64,000 nt of DNA from Phycisphaerae bacterium (GCA_022180725.1 BQMO01000013.1:62001-126000), one strand, 5' to 3'. Numbered from the stretch's first letter, positions 1 to 10,622 are shown. A program made the numbers and translations. The notes: generated from the letters alone by a model not told the origin.

Positions 1-145
1 GGGGTGACCCATGAGGGCAGGTAGCACCGAGGTGAATTCCCCCGTGCCACCCTCATTCTCCGCGGGGAACAGCGCCGTACATCATGACACCCGCGCATGC
101 CGCCACCCCGCGCCGAGGCGTTGCTCGGCACGGGGCGGGGCGTGA

Positions 146-478
146 TTACGCCGAGTCCTGTCCCGAGAGGCCCGGGCCGTCCAGGCGGACGCCGTACGGC
201 TCGCGCGGGTCGCCCGCGGGCGCGACGCCGGCCGTGCTCAGGGGCGGGCCGCCCATGTCGACCTCGCCGGTGAGGTACCGGACGATCGTGCCCAGGGCGA
301 CGGCGTAGACGGCGTGCTCGCGCGGGGTCAGGTCGCGCGGGTGGCGGGCCGCCTCGCACATGCCGCACGGGTTCTCGATCTGGCGCAGGTACTCCAGCGT
401 GCGCAGGGCGGCGTTGACGCGCCCGGGCACCTGTTCGAACACGCTGCGCAGCGTTTCTTCATTCATGCGATCGACCAT
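146..478 (-). CDS. Small hypothetical protein
   Basis: A 110-residue soluble protein that I do not recognise. I chose the ATG at 478 because an AAGGG Shine-Dalgarno-like stretch lies about 8 bases upstream; a second in-frame ATG (466) gives a protein 4 residues shorter. The N-terminal 80 residues look like a compact helical domain with a C-x-x-C pair (PCGMC), which could bind a metal, followed by a Pro/Gly-rich tail. There is no signal peptide or membrane segment. It diverges from the AsmA-like gene, separated by about 500 bases without a gene. Confidence 0.55.
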   Translation of the reverse strand: MVDRMNEETLRSVFEQVPGRVNAALRTLEYLRQIENPCGMCEAARHPRDLTPREHAVYAVALGTIVRYLTGEVDMGGPPLSTAGVAPAGDPREPYGVRLDGPGLSGQDSA

Positions 479-995
479 GACATCAACCCTTCGTGAAGCG
501 TGAAGGCCGTTCGGTCCAGCAAACGTGTGTGAATATGCGACACCCGCCGCGCGTGGGCGGCGTTGCGACAGAGCACCCACGGGTACTCAGGCCCCGGCGG
601 ACGATGCTGTCGCCGCAGGGCGCGGAACAGATGTTGTGGAAGAGCGCGGGCAAACGCCCGTGCCGCGTTACCCGGCGTGCATCGATACGTACCACCGCCG
701 CGCTCGATTGGCATGGCTCGAAGCACGTTTGGGGTTGTGATCACGAAGCAGCACGCCATGGTCTCCAGGGCCGGGCACGAACAAACAGCCCGGCGAGGGA
801 TTGAAACGCCCGAAAAGTGAAACTGTTGCATGGGGAATGCGATTTTTTCTCTCGCGTGCCCGCCGGCGTGTTCCGGCCCTTGCCGGGCATGGGGTTACAC
901 CGCGTGCGTTGCGAACGCTGTGGCCTAGAGCGTGTGAACCGCCCCGGCGCTCGGCGGCGTAACCTCTCGCGGAACCATGCGGGAGGGCGGCGTCG
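479..995. other. Gene-poor intergenic region (517 bp)
   Basis: This gap separates two divergent genes, so it should hold promoters for both. The short open frames here overlap on both strands, lack credible starts and resemble no protein I know. The last bases before 996 contain GGGAGG about 9 bases upstream of the AsmA-like start, a plausible ribosome binding site. I see no tRNA or strong hairpin. Confidence 0.5.
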
Positions 996-3900
996 ATGAG
1001 CGACGGGAATGATTTTTGGGGCGACACGGGGAAGACGCCGCCGCAGCGGCGCGAGGCGGGGGGTCTGCGCGGCGGGCAACCCGACGACAAACCGGGGTTC
1101 TGGGGCAAGGAAGTCGCCCAGCCCGACCAGCCCGCGCGGCCCGAGGGGGCGGAGTTCTGGGACAAGGCCGAGAAGACCCGCGAGCGCGACCAGGCCGAGC
1201 GCGACGCCCTGCTGAAAGACCCGGACCTGAAGAGGCGTCGGCGTCGGCGGTTGGTGAAGCGCGTGCTGCTGTCGACGCTGATAGTGGTGGTGCTGGCGCT
1301 CACGCTGGGCGTCGTCTTCCTGCCGCAGATTGCCTCGCGGTTCGCGCCGGGGATGATCGAGAAGAAGGCGAGCGAGCAGATCGCCGGGACAGTGTCGGTG
1401 GGCGGCGTGGCGCTCTCGTGGGGCGGACCACAGCGGGTCGAGGGGCTTCGGCTGCTTGACCCGGAGAAGAAGGAAGTGGTCCGCGCGACGGTGGAATCAT
1501 CGACCGGGTTGTGGGGGTTGATCCGCGGGCGGCTTGACCTGGGCGAGGTCCGCGTGACCGGCGGCAAGGCCGACCTGGTGCGGGAGGCCGACGGCTCGAC
1601 GAACCTGGCGCGTGCGGTGGCGCCGAAAGTGGCTCCGCCGAAGCCCAAGCCCGGCGCGAAGCCCCCGCCGGCAAGCGAAACGCGCCTGCCCGAAGGGCTG
1701 CGCGCGAGACTGGTAGTGAAGGGATTGGACGCGACGGTGACGGACCGCACGACGCCCGGACAGGCAACGACGATCACCGTGCGCGACGTGGACGTGAAAG
1801 CGACGATCGCGCCGGGCGAGGCGCTGGTGGCCGAGGCGTCGCTGAAGGCGTACCCGGGGTTGGTGAGCGGACGAACGCTGCCGGAGGGGGGCGAGGTGAC
1901 GCTGTCCGCACGGGTGGATTCATGGTCGCGGGCCGACGGGCTGGTGACACTCGACCGGGCGAAAGGCAAGGCGCAGGTCGCGGTTGCCGACCTGCCGATG
2001 GCGCTGCTGGATGCGCTCGTGCCGGCGGTGGCGAAGGACGAACAGGGCCGGCCCGTGACGCTCGCGGCGGCGCTGGGGCCCACGGCCACGGTGCGCCTCT
2101 CCGCAGACGGCGACGGGAGCACGACCAACGCGGACCTGGACCTCGCCTTCGCCAACGCGACGCTCGCGGGGAGCGTGGCCTACACCGGGCGCGACGTGCG
2201 CGTGACCAAGACACTGACGCTCCGCGCGAAGGGAGGCGTCATTCGCACGCTGGCCCCGGGGATGGACGTGTCGATGGCGAACGCGGGTATCACGCTCGAC
2301 GCGGTGCCCGATGTGACATTCGTGGTCGATCGCGGGGCCTTCCCGCTGCCCAAGGCCGGCGTGCTGGACTTCCGCGGCGTGCCGATGGACGCGCGGCTGG
2401 ACGTGGGCGCCACGGGCGGGCGCGTGGTGATCGATCCCTCGCAGCCGGGCAAGGCGTTCGCGCTCGACCCGATCACGCTCCGCGTGAAGTGCGACGATCT
2501 CGCGTCGGCGGCGCGCATCACGCTGGCGACCAAGGCAACGCTGGAGGGAGCGCCGGCGGGGGCGCTCGACGCGGACGTGTCGGCCACGGGATTGCTCACC
2601 CCGCAGGGGGCGTTCGCGGGCATCCCCGCGGGGCTGAACGGCACCGTGCGCGTGCTGGGCATCGCCAGTTCCATCGCCCAGCCGTGGGCCTCGGCGGCGG
2701 GGCTGAACCTGGCGCAGGATGTCGGCCCGGTGCTCGACGTCACGCTGACCGCGACAAGCGACGCGGGGCGGGCCTCCAGCGTGTCGGGCGCCACGGGCGG
2801 GCAGGTCATACCCCCCACGATCGTGCATGCCGAGGTGCGGGGCGAGTTTCTGTCGTTGCGTGGCGCGGTCGAGCAGACAACCACGGCCGTACGAAGCGTG
2901 GACGATGGCGTCACGCTGACGCTCGACCGGGCCGGGGCCATCGCGGCGCGTTTCATCCCCGCCACGTCGGGGTGGCGACTTGAACCCGGCTCGGAGGCGC
3001 GCGGCGTGGTTCGGCTTTCCGGGCTGAACATGCCGCGCGATACGTCGACGGGCGCGTGGAAACTCGACCAACTCGCCGCCGACGTGTCGGTCGAGCAAGG
3101 CCCGGTCGTTCTTGTCGCCTCCGACGGCAAGGGCGATGTGCGTATCGCGAGCGTGCGGGCCGGAGTCGGGCTGCGCCCCGGGGGCACCGCGCGGGTGACG
3201 GCCGACACGCGTGCAACGCACGGCGGGCAGAACTTCGACGTGCGGGCGGCGTTCGACGTGGCGAACCTGTACGCCGCGGGGACGGATGGACGGTTGACGT
3301 TCACGCCCCCGATGCGTCTTCGTCCGGCGGGGACGCTGGACGCGAAAGGCCTGCCCCCCGCGCTGGCGGGGCTGTTCGTGCCGGCGGCGGGTGATGGCGA
3401 ACTGGACCTGGCCCGTGTGCTCGCCGACGCCCTGGCCGGGCCGACGGACGTGCGCGTGGCGTTCAAGGGCGTGGCGGGGAACGCCGACGCGGTGGACGCG
3501 TCGGTCGAGGTAACCGCGCCGAAACTGACGGCGGGCGCGGGCGGCGTGGTGGACCGCGAGCGCGCCTCGCTGCGCGCCACGACGCTGAGCACGTCGCTCT
3601 CGCCGGACCTGGTCGGCACGCTGGTGCGGACGTACGCGCCGTCGATGCGCGACTCGATCGGCGAGTTGACCCTGGCGGGGCCCGCACGGGTGCAGGTGGG
3701 TGTTGATCCGATCGTGCTCCCGCTGACGGCCGAGGGCGCCCCCGCGCTCGACCGCACGGGCACGGCACGGGTACGCCTGACGATCGCGGGGCAGACCTAT
3801 GTCGACGGTCTGCGCGTGGCGGACGAGCGCGGCACGACGCGATCACTGGGACGCGTCGGGGTCGAGGACTTCACCGTGCGGGCCGAGGTGCCCGTCGCCG

Positions 3901-5846
3901 CGATGGTCGCGCCCCCGCTGGGCGAGGAGCGCACCGCCACCGTGACGCTCCAGGGCCAGGTGCTGGGCGCCTCCGGCCCGGCGGTGCTCACGCTCGACGG
4001 TCGCGGCACGGGCGAGTTCTCGCACGGCAAGCCCAAGGGGCCGCTCGCCGCATCGCTCAAGATCACGCGGGCCAACACCCGGGTCGTCGAGCAGTGGCTC
4101 GGGCGCGACGGGCTGCTTACGGGGCTGATGGGCCCGACGGCGGACGTCGAGGCCTCGGTCGCGGTCACGCCGCCCACGCTGGGCTACGCGCCCGACGCGA
4201 TCCTGAGCACGGCGAACATCGAGGCCGGCGTGGCGGTGTCTTCGGCCCGCCTTCGGGCCGACAAGCCCGTGCGGGTGCGCCTGGGGCGCGACCGGTTCGA
4301 CCTGGTCGAGCCCGCGACGATCTCCATCTCGCCCGATGCGGTCGCGGCGACGGAGTTTCTGCGCGGGAAGGGCGAGTCGGGGCGCGCCTCGCTCGAACTG
4401 CTCGACGCCGAGACGATCGTGATCCGGTTGACGCAGTGCTCGATCCCCCGCGTCGGCGCGAGCGCGGCGACCGCACCACCCGCACCCGCCGAGATCAATC
4501 TCACCCTCGACGCCCCGTCGATCACGCTGCGCTCGGCGGATCAGCAGCGCATCATCCTCCAGGGCACGCGATTCGTCGTGCTCACCGAGAAGATCAAGCC
4601 CGACAAGGACGGGAAACTCCCTCCCGGCGGACCGGCGGTCACCTTCGCCTTCGACGTGGGAGAGGCCAAGGTCGGCGAGTCGCCCGCGGCCAAAGGGGTC
4701 AACCTCACCGGGCGCGTCGCCCCGCTCTTCGCCGCCGACGGCGCCCTGGACCTGACGCCGGCACGCCTGAACATGACCGGGCAGGTCCCCGCGGCCCCCA
4801 CCGCGCTGCTCGACGCGCTGCTCGAACAGGACGGGGCGATGCTCGAGGCCCTCGGCCCGGTCATCGCCGTCAAGGTCACCGTCGAACGCTTGCCGCTCGT
4901 GCAGCCCCCGTTGGGCCCCGACGGGAAGTACCCGCGGTTCGACCCCGCGCCGCTCATCGACCTGGAGGCGCGCTCGCCGCGTGCCACCATGACCTTCCGC
5001 GGCTCGGTCAACGAGGGTCTGTACGTCTCGGAGCGCCCGCTCGAGATCTCGGTCATCGAACTGACCTCGGACTTTGTGAAGCGGTACATCGGCGCGATGC
5101 CGCTGCTGGGCGTCGCCGAGAAGACCGCCGCCGACGCCCCGGCCCTCTTGCGGGCCACCGGCATGACCGTGCCGCTGGACAAGAACTGGGCGCGACTGAA
5201 CGCGAACATCGACCTGGACCCCGGGCAATGCCGCTTCCAGACCAGCGGGCACTTCGCGAACATCCTGAAGATGGCCCATCAGAAGACCGCCGGCACCGCC
5301 GGGGCGCGCATCGATCCCCTCAAGGTCACCATCCGCAACGGCGTCTCGACGTATGAACGCTGGCGCGTGCCGCTCGGGGAGTTCACCGCCGAGACCATCG
5401 GCGTGGTCAACCTCACCGATGCGACCGTGCGCGCCACGCGCCCCGACGGCAAGGAAGTCACCCTCGGCCCGCGTTCGCTCGACGTGGTCACGTGGGTCCC
5501 CGTCGGCGCCGTCACTGATCAGGCCCTCGGGCTGTTCAACATCGGGCTGGGGTCCATGTTTGCTCGGCTCACGCCGGGCCTGCTCGAACCCCTCACCATG
5601 CTCCCCTTCCGCACCACCGGGCCGATGGACAACCCCAGCACCAAGGCCGATTCCGAGATGGTCGGCGAGGGGGTCAAGAACCAACTCCGCAAACTCGACC
5701 CCCGGCGGCTGTTTGAAGCGCCTAAGCCCCAGCCAACGGCCCCTTCCACCCCGACCACTCCCTCGACGACTCCGCCTTCCACGCCGACGGCCCCATCGAC
5801 CACGCCGCCCGCCACGCCCAAGCCGCCCGCCACCGGGCCGAAGTAA
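996..5846 (+). CDS. Giant AsmA/DUF748-like envelope protein
   Basis: A 1616-residue protein with a cytoplasmic tail of about 85 residues, a basic stretch (RRRRRR near 80-85), one membrane helix at about 90-109, and then a very long extracytoplasmic region rich in beta-strand repeats. The segment after the helix (FAPGMIEKKASEQIAGTVSV) resembles the start of AsmA/TamB/DUF748 proteins, which bridge inner and outer membranes and are linked to lipid transport or outer-membrane assembly. The C-terminal 45 residues are a Pro/Thr/Ser-rich tail. The cytoplasmic tail repeats a short F-W-[GD]-[DK] motif three times (residues 7-10, 35-38, 54-57). The protein is longer than most AsmA proteins. Family assignment is by architecture; substrate is unknown. 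Confidence 0.75.
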   Translation: MSDGNDFWGDTGKTPPQRREAGGLRGGQPDDKPGFWGKEVAQPDQPARPEGAEFWDKAEKTRERDQAERDALLKDPDLKRRRRRRLVKRVLLSTLIVVVLALTLGVVFLPQIASRFAPGMIEKKASEQIAGTVSVGGVALSWGGPQRVEGLRLLDPEKKEVVRATVESSTGLWGLIRGRLDLGEVRVTGGKADLVREADGSTNLARAVAPKVAPPKPKPGAKPPPASETRLPEGLRARLVVKGLDATVTDRTTPGQATTITVRDVDVKATIAPGEALVAEASLKAYPGLVSGRTLPEGGEVTLSARVDSWSRADGLVTLDRAKGKAQVAVADLPMALLDALVPAVAKDEQGRPVTLAAALGPTATVRLSADGDGSTTNADLDLAFANATLAGSVAYTGRDVRVTKTLTLRAKGGVIRTLAPGMDVSMANAGITLDAVPDVTFVVDRGAFPLPKAGVLDFRGVPMDARLDVGATGGRVVIDPSQPGKAFALDPITLRVKCDDLASAARITLATKATLEGAPAGALDADVSATGLLTPQGAFAGIPAGLNGTVRVLGIASSIAQPWASAAGLNLAQDVGPVLDVTLTATSDAGRASSVSGATGGQVIPPTIVHAEVRGEFLSLRGAVEQTTTAVRSVDDGVTLTLDRAGAIAARFIPATSGWRLEPGSEARGVVRLSGLNMPRDTSTGAWKLDQLAADVSVEQGPVVLVASDGKGDVRIASVRAGVGLRPGGTARVTADTRATHGGQNFDVRAAFDVANLYAAGTDGRLTFTPPMRLRPAGTLDAKGLPPALAGLFVPAAGDGELDLARVLADALAGPTDVRVAFKGVAGNADAVDASVEVTAPKLTAGAGGVVDRERASLRATTLSTSLSPDLVGTLVRTYAPSMRDSIGELTLAGPARVQVGVDPIVLPLTAEGAPALDRTGTARVRLTIAGQTYVDGLRVADERGTTRSLGRVGVEDFTVRAEVPVAAMVAPPLGEERTATVTLQGQVLGASGPAVLTLDGRGTGEFSHGKPKGPLAASLKITRANTRVVEQWLGRDGLLTGLMGPTADVEASVAVTPPTLGYAPDAILSTANIEAGVAVSSARLRADKPVRVRLGRDRFDLVEPATISISPDAVAATEFLRGKGESGRASLELLDAETIVIRLTQCSIPRVGASAATAPPAPAEINLTLDAPSITLRSADQQRIILQGTRFVVLTEKIKPDKDGKLPPGGPAVTFAFDVGEAKVGESPAAKGVNLTGRVAPLFAADGALDLTPARLNMTGQVPAAPTALLDALLEQDGAMLEALGPVIAVKVTVERLPLVQPPLGPDGKYPRFDPAPLIDLEARSPRATMTFRGSVNEGLYVSERPLEISVIELTSDFVKRYIGAMPLLGVAEKTAADAPALLRATGMTVPLDKNWARLNANIDLDPGQCRFQTSGHFANILKMAHQKTAGTAGARIDPLKVTIRNGVSTYERWRVPLGEFTAETIGVVNLTDATVRATRPDGKEVTLGPRSLDVVTWVPVGAVTDQALGLFNIGLGSMFARLTPGLLEPLTMLPFRTTGPMDNPSTKADSEMVGEGVKNQLRKLDPRRLFEAPKPQPTAPSTPTTPSTTPPSTPTAPSTTPPATPKPPATGPK

Positions 5847-5847
5847 G

Positions 5848-5931
5848 TGCGGGCGACAGGACTTGAACCTGCACGGCCTTTCGGCCACGGGAACCTAAAT
5901 CCCGTGCGTCTGCCAGTTTCGCCACGCCCGC
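5848..5931 (-). tRNA. tRNA-Leu (anticodon UAG)
   Basis: An 84-base tRNA with a perfect 7-bp acceptor stem (GCGGGCG with CGCCCGC) and discriminator A at 5848. The anticodon stem CGGGA/TCCCG encloses the loop TTTAGGT, giving anticodon TAG (reads CUA). The long variable arm, a GC-rich hairpin with a GAAA loop, is typical of leucine tRNAs. The T-arm contains GGTTCAAGTCC. CCA is not encoded. The 3' end lies one base beyond the stop of the convergent AsmA-like gene. Confidence 0.95.
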
Positions 5932-6029
5932 GACGCTCCATCCTACGCCGACAGGCCTCCAAACCCCTGTTTCTGCCGTGAATAACCCGATTCGGCCGAT
6001 GGTCAGGTACCCACGGAGATTCCCCCACC

Positions 6030-6893
6030 ATGCCCGCCCAGGCCAACCCGCTCGCCCCGCTCCTGCTCCGCTTCGCGCTCGGGGTCACGTTCATCTGGGC
6101 GGGGATGGGGAAGATCGCCGCCGACATGTCCGTCAGCGGGTCCAAGGCGGCGCGCCTCGCCAACTGGGGCGTGCTGAGCGCTACCGGCCCATCCGGGTCC
6201 GTCGTGCCCCACGATTCAACGTCGTCGCCCCAAGGCCGCCCCACCCCGCGCGAGCCGAGCGATACACCCGGCGGCGGGCGCTCCGACGGCGACCGCGCGG
6301 GGGTGGTTCGCTTTGCGTCGTTCGAGCACGCCATCGTCGCCGTCGCGCAGCCCGTGAACACCTACACCGCCGCGGACTTTCCCACCGAGGTGAAGGCCAA
6401 GCGCGTGTATGGCGTGGCACTCCTCCTTCACGCCGCCGGCAACCCCAAACTCAACGACGCCGGCAAGACGCCCATGGCCCTCCTCCCGGCCTTCGCTGTC
6501 AAGGACAAACTCCCCGTCTACCTCGCGTGGGCGGTGGCCATCGCCGAACTGGCCGGGGGCGGCCTGCTCCTCGTCGGGCTGCTCACGCGCCTCGCCGCCT
6601 TCGGCATCGCCGGCACCATGCTCGGGGCCATCTGGCTCGGCGAAGTCGGCCCGGCCATTCAAGCAGGCACAACCATCCTGGGCTTCATCCCGGAACACCC
6701 CGGCGGCTACGACGTGGCGCTGGCCCCCACGGGCTACGTCACGCTCCTGTGGCAGATCGCGCTGCTGGCGATGGCCCTCGCGGTGCTCCTGCTGGGGCCG
6801 GGCGCGTTGTCGCTCGACGGCGCGATGGGCAAACCCAAGGCCCCGCCGCCCAGGCCGCCCGCCCCCAAGCCCGCGCCCCCGGGCGGGGTGTGA
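6030..6893 (+). CDS. DoxX-family membrane protein
   Basis: A 287-residue protein. The first membrane segment with the RFALGVTFIWAGMGKI signature (about residues 13-28) is typical of DoxX proteins, small four-helix membrane proteins tied to redox or detoxification functions. A polar insert of roughly 100 residues separates helix 1 from the remaining helices (around 170-190, 197-217 and 243-262), longer than usual for the family. The tail is Pro/Lys-rich. It starts about 100 bases past the tRNA-Leu gene on the opposite strand. Specific function is unknown. Confidence 0.75.
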   Translation: MPAQANPLAPLLLRFALGVTFIWAGMGKIAADMSVSGSKAARLANWGVLSATGPSGSVVPHDSTSSPQGRPTPREPSDTPGGGRSDGDRAGVVRFASFEHAIVAVAQPVNTYTAADFPTEVKAKRVYGVALLLHAAGNPKLNDAGKTPMALLPAFAVKDKLPVYLAWAVAIAELAGGGLLLVGLLTRLAAFGIAGTMLGAIWLGEVGPAIQAGTTILGFIPEHPGGYDVALAPTGYVTLLWQIALLAMALAVLLLGPGALSLDGAMGKPKAPPPRPPAPKPAPPGGV

Positions 6894-6942
6894 GCGCAGC
6901 TCGCATCGGATACGGTCGGGCATGTGGACCCGCCACGCGTCC

Positions 6943-9433
6943 CTACTCCTCGTACCAGTACGCGTACAGAAACAGGTCCGCGTCGGCCTGGTCGATCACC
7001 TCGTCGCGGTTCACGTCCGCGATCGGGTTCTCCTGCACAAACCCCTCGACGAACGCCTCCAGGTCCGCCCCGTCCACCACCTCGTCCGCGTTCAGGTCCG
7101 CGATCTTCAGCGCGTACTCGGGATCGGGGATGAGGCCGGCGCTCGCGCTCTTCACGGGCACGGCCTGGAGCAGGTCGAACCACGACGTGGCGCCCCCGGC
7201 CCCCGTGTGATCGTGATAGATCCGCAGGAGCAGGTGCGGGTAGTCGTGCGTCTGGTTTGGCGGCTGCACGAACCGGTTGTACGCGCCGTGCGGCGCGCCC
7301 TGAGCCAGAACGTCCGGCGGATCGCCCGGAGTTCGGCGGGGTCCATCGTGTCCCACTCCACGGTGGTATCGGAACCGTACTTCTCCGCGTCGTCCATCGT
7401 GCGGACGCGCACCCACTGGTCAAGCAACCGGTCACGGGCAAAGAGCGAGCCGATGACGCCCGACGGCGCGACCGCTTCGAGGTTGATCTCGAAGTGGTGG
7501 TTCAAGGAGAAGAGGCGATCATCCAGGGGCACGCGGATGACGACCTCCATCGCCACGATGCCGGGCGGGGTGTCGGTCGATTCGAGGCCGAACATCACGT
7601 CCGCGCCGTTCTCGTCGCGCAGGGTGTCGTCGAGCGTCCCGCCGCCCTCGGGTTCGTGGGCATCACCCAGGAGCGTGACGATCGAGACAACGTCCGTCGC
7701 CCAGACGCGGTTCACCAGGTCCCGCGTGTCCACAAACGCATGAAACTGCTCGTCGGCGTCCCAACTCTCTTCCTCGTGCGTGAACCAGAACTTGATCCGC
7801 GGTACGCCCTTCGCGCGGAGCATCGCGAGCACCATGCGGTTCTCGCGCTCCGCGCTGCGGTAGACCGATTGGTTGCCGCCGCTCTTGATGAACGCCGAGA
7901 CCCACGGCCCAAGCCTCGCCTCGTTCCCGCCATTGCCCGCGTTGATGATCGACTCCACCGCATGGCGCTGAATCACCAGGCGCGTCTGCGCTTTGGTTTC
8001 CTTGAGGTACGTCCAGTTGCCCCACGTCGGGTCGGCGATGGCGCCGGGGTATGCGGCGCCGGGCGATTGCGTGCCGTCGTACTGCTCGTTGGGCGGCACG
8101 TACGGGTTGAGCGACCAATGCCCGTGGATGTCAAGCACGTGGTTGCCGGCCCACTGCACCGGGCTCAACTGGTACAACTCCGGCGCGTCCACCTGCCCCA
8201 GCGACTTCCGCCGATACCCGATCCACCGGTCGCTCCGGCTCGCCGGCTCGTACAAGTACCGCGATTGAGAAGGCGAGAGATACGCCCCGGGCATCGCCCG
8301 GGTATAGTGCGGCTCGGTTTCCGCCGGGTTCCATGAGTCGGGGTCGTTCGGGTCGGGCACGGTCGGCCACTTGGACTTGTCCGCGAACCACGTCGAGGTC
8401 GGCCGGGGCGTCGGCGTGGGGTCGGTGAGGTCGTCGTAGTTCGCCGCGTTGTAGTTCGAGCACGTGGCGTCGGGCCAGCCGTGCGTCGGGTCGCGCAGCA
8501 CGTCGTACGCGCTGGTGAACATCACGGCCTCGCGGGCGCGTTCGCAAATCGACACGAACCACAGGAAGTAGCGGCGATTGTTGTCGTCCTCGTGGTTCAA
8601 GTCGGGCTTGATGCCATCGGTCTCATCGAAAATGTCCTCCGGCCAGGGGTCGTCGGAGGCCGAGGTCACGATCACCATCTTTGCGTACAACTCCGCGAGG
8701 GTCTCGCCGGTGGTGTTGGTGGCGTGGCTCGCGCTGGGCGCCCAGCCGAGCGACCCGGGCACTTTCCAGGTGTTCCAGATCGTGGCGTTACTCGCGAGGA
8801 AGGCGAGCATCTTGATGGTTTCGTGATTCTCCGGCGTGACGTGCGTCTCCATGTCGAACCCGAACTCGAACGTGTTGGGGTCCACGTCGAGTTCGAGTTC
8901 GTTGATCCAGTACGCCAGGGAATCGCGGTAGGCGATCATCCACGCACGCAGCGGCCCGCCCGTGGTGCGTTGATGAGAAAGGGATGTTTGTTGGAGTGCG
9001 CATCGTCTCCGGTATATCCGGACAACTTGTCCGCCTCACGGAAGAACGCTCGGTCGTCCTCATCGGGGAGTGTCGGCCACGGGCCGCAGTTGTTGTTCTG
9101 GGGCACGCCGGTCACCGGGTGAACGGGGTATTCGTGCCCGATCGAGCGCAGCGAGATGAGCACGTTGGAACCCTGGCCCACGATCCACGGCGCGTCGCGG
9201 AGTTGATACGCGGCCGCCTTGCCGGCGAGCGCGCCGGTGGTGAGGCAGGCGTGACTAATCTCCGCGTGGACCGACCGCCACAGGCCGTGCAGCATCGGGA
9301 CGAAGTCTGCCGTGAACGGCTCGGAGAGTTGAGGCCATTGCCAGGTCGAGCAGAGGGGCTTGGCCGGCTGGCCGTGTGCCGATAAGACCAGAGCGAGAGT
9401 CGTAAGCACGACGGTCGGCGTGATCCGGTTCAT
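6943..9433 (-). pseudogene. Secreted dockerin protein broken by two frameshifts
   Basis: Three adjacent minus-strand frames read as one protein of about 830 residues. Frame 1 starts at ATG 9433 (AAGGAG 6-7 bases upstream) with a signal peptide and runs to a TGA at 8936. Near 8975 coding potential moves to a second frame, which would continue INA-TTGGPLRAWMIAYRD if one base were restored. That frame runs to about 7305, where restoring one more base rejoins the third frame (WLQGAPHGAYNRF). The third frame ends in a dockerin-like pair of Ca-loop motifs (DLNADEVVDGAD and DVNRDEVIDQAD). Both breaks fit the loss of one base, so recent inactivation or sequencing error are equally possible. The body of the protein matches no family I know. 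It lies 16 bp behind the HAF-repeat gene. Confidence 0.75.
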
Positions 9434-9449
9434 GGGAGGCTCCTTGGGA

Positions 9450-10622
9450 TCAGACGGGGAACGCGCTACGCGAGCGGCGGCGCGCGAGAGGAACGAGCGT
9501 ACAGAGCAGGAGTGTTGCGGGGGACGGGATCGTGGCGACCCACGACTGTCGGGATAAACCAGAAACAGATGTGTAACCCACGATCGTACGGCCGTCTCGT
9601 GAAATACCCGTGGCGTCATTCAGGTCGATTCCGGCGGGCACACTCATGCCGATGGAGAGCAGGTACGACTCCAGCGGCTCCCAGCCGATGCCGGAGCGCC
9701 AGAGCCCGGCCGAGAATGTGTTCCCGATGCGAACCTGGCCGACGATGACGCCGCCGTCGTCGTTCACGGCGCGGGCGCAGGTGCCCTGCAATCGACCCGT
9801 GCCCAGGTCCACCGCCTGGCCGTTCATCCACATCACGCCCCGTTCTATGCCCGATGAGGGGCTGAGCACGCCGACGATGATCGAGGCATCCTGGTTCATT
9901 CCGTAGGCAAAGTAATACCCGCTCGGTGCACCGGGAATGGATGGAAGAATCGACATGCCGCCGACGGTTGTCCAAAGGAACGCATCTCCCGGCCCCGGCA
10001 CACCGTAACTAAATCCAATGACCCGCATGCCATCCGCGCTCACCGCGGCGGCCTCGCTGTGGTGGTGCTGACCGGGGCGGGTGACGCCGAGGTTCTGCAT
10101 GCCGCCGGCCGGCGTCCAGCGGAAGGCGCGGGCGACGTTGGAGGAGAAGTCGTTGATGGAAAAGCCCACGACCACGGCGCCGTCGTAACTCGCGCCCGTC
10201 GCGCGGGACTGGTCCAGCCCGCCGCCCAGCGCGCCGAGGTTCGTCATCACCCCCGTCGTGCGGTCATAGCGGGAAGCAAGAATCGGGGAGTTGGCGAATC
10301 CAAGGCTCGTTTCGCCGACGAGGACATTCCCGTTGCCGCTGATCCCGTACGATCCGGTATTGAACGGGAGGCCCGGGCCGACCACGTCCACCCGCCCATC
10401 CTGCGGCGTCCAGTACCACCCCGGGCCGTACCTGGACGAACCACTCGAACGTCCCGCGACAGAACCACCGTCATACGAGACGCCATACGCGTACGACTGA
10501 ATCATCCCTGCCGGCGGCTCGACCAGTTGAAAACTCTGCCCGCCGGCCCGAGAAGTAGCGACCCCCAGCCACGCCGCGACGCCGCACGCCGCCCAGGCCC
10601 GGGTTGTCGCCGTTGCGGTCAT
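9450..10622 (-). CDS. Secreted HAF-repeat protein with PEP-CTERM-like tail
   Basis: A 390-residue exported protein. After an N-terminal signal peptide (cleavage probably near residue 28), it carries at least six repeats of the HAF type, each with the pattern [VI]S-x-D/N-G-x-x-[VI]-[VI]-G (ISGNGNVLVG, VSADGMRVIG, ISRDGRTIVG). HAF-repeat proteins are extracellular and probably form beta-propellers; their roles are mostly unknown. The C-terminus, IPSPATLLLCTLVPLARRR, has the Pro motif, hydrophobic stretch and Arg cluster of a PEP-CTERM sorting signal, so exosortase-type anchoring is likely. It is probably co-transcribed with the frameshifted gene 16 bp downstream. Confidence 0.8.
   Translation of the reverse strand: MTATATTRAWAACGVAAWLGVATSRAGGQSFQLVEPPAGMIQSYAYGVSYDGGSVAGRSSGSSRYGPGWYWTPQDGRVDVVGPGLPFNTGSYGISGNGNVLVGETSLGFANSPILASRYDRTTGVMTNLGALGGGLDQSRATGASYDGAVVVGFSINDFSSNVARAFRWTPAGGMQNLGVTRPGQHHHSEAAAVSADGMRVIGFSYGVPGPGDAFLWTTVGGMSILPSIPGAPSGYYFAYGMNQDASIIVGVLSPSSGIERGVMWMNGQAVDLGTGRLQGTCARAVNDDGGVIVGQVRIGNTFSAGLWRSGIGWEPLESYLLSIGMSVPAGIDLNDATGISRDGRTIVGYTSVSGLSRQSWVATIPSPATLLLCTLVPLARRRSRSAFPV

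Noticed and set aside
3843..5888. A 681-codon open frame on the minus strand
   Set aside because: It opposes the AsmA-like gene and contains only low-complexity Arg/Gly/Val sequence.
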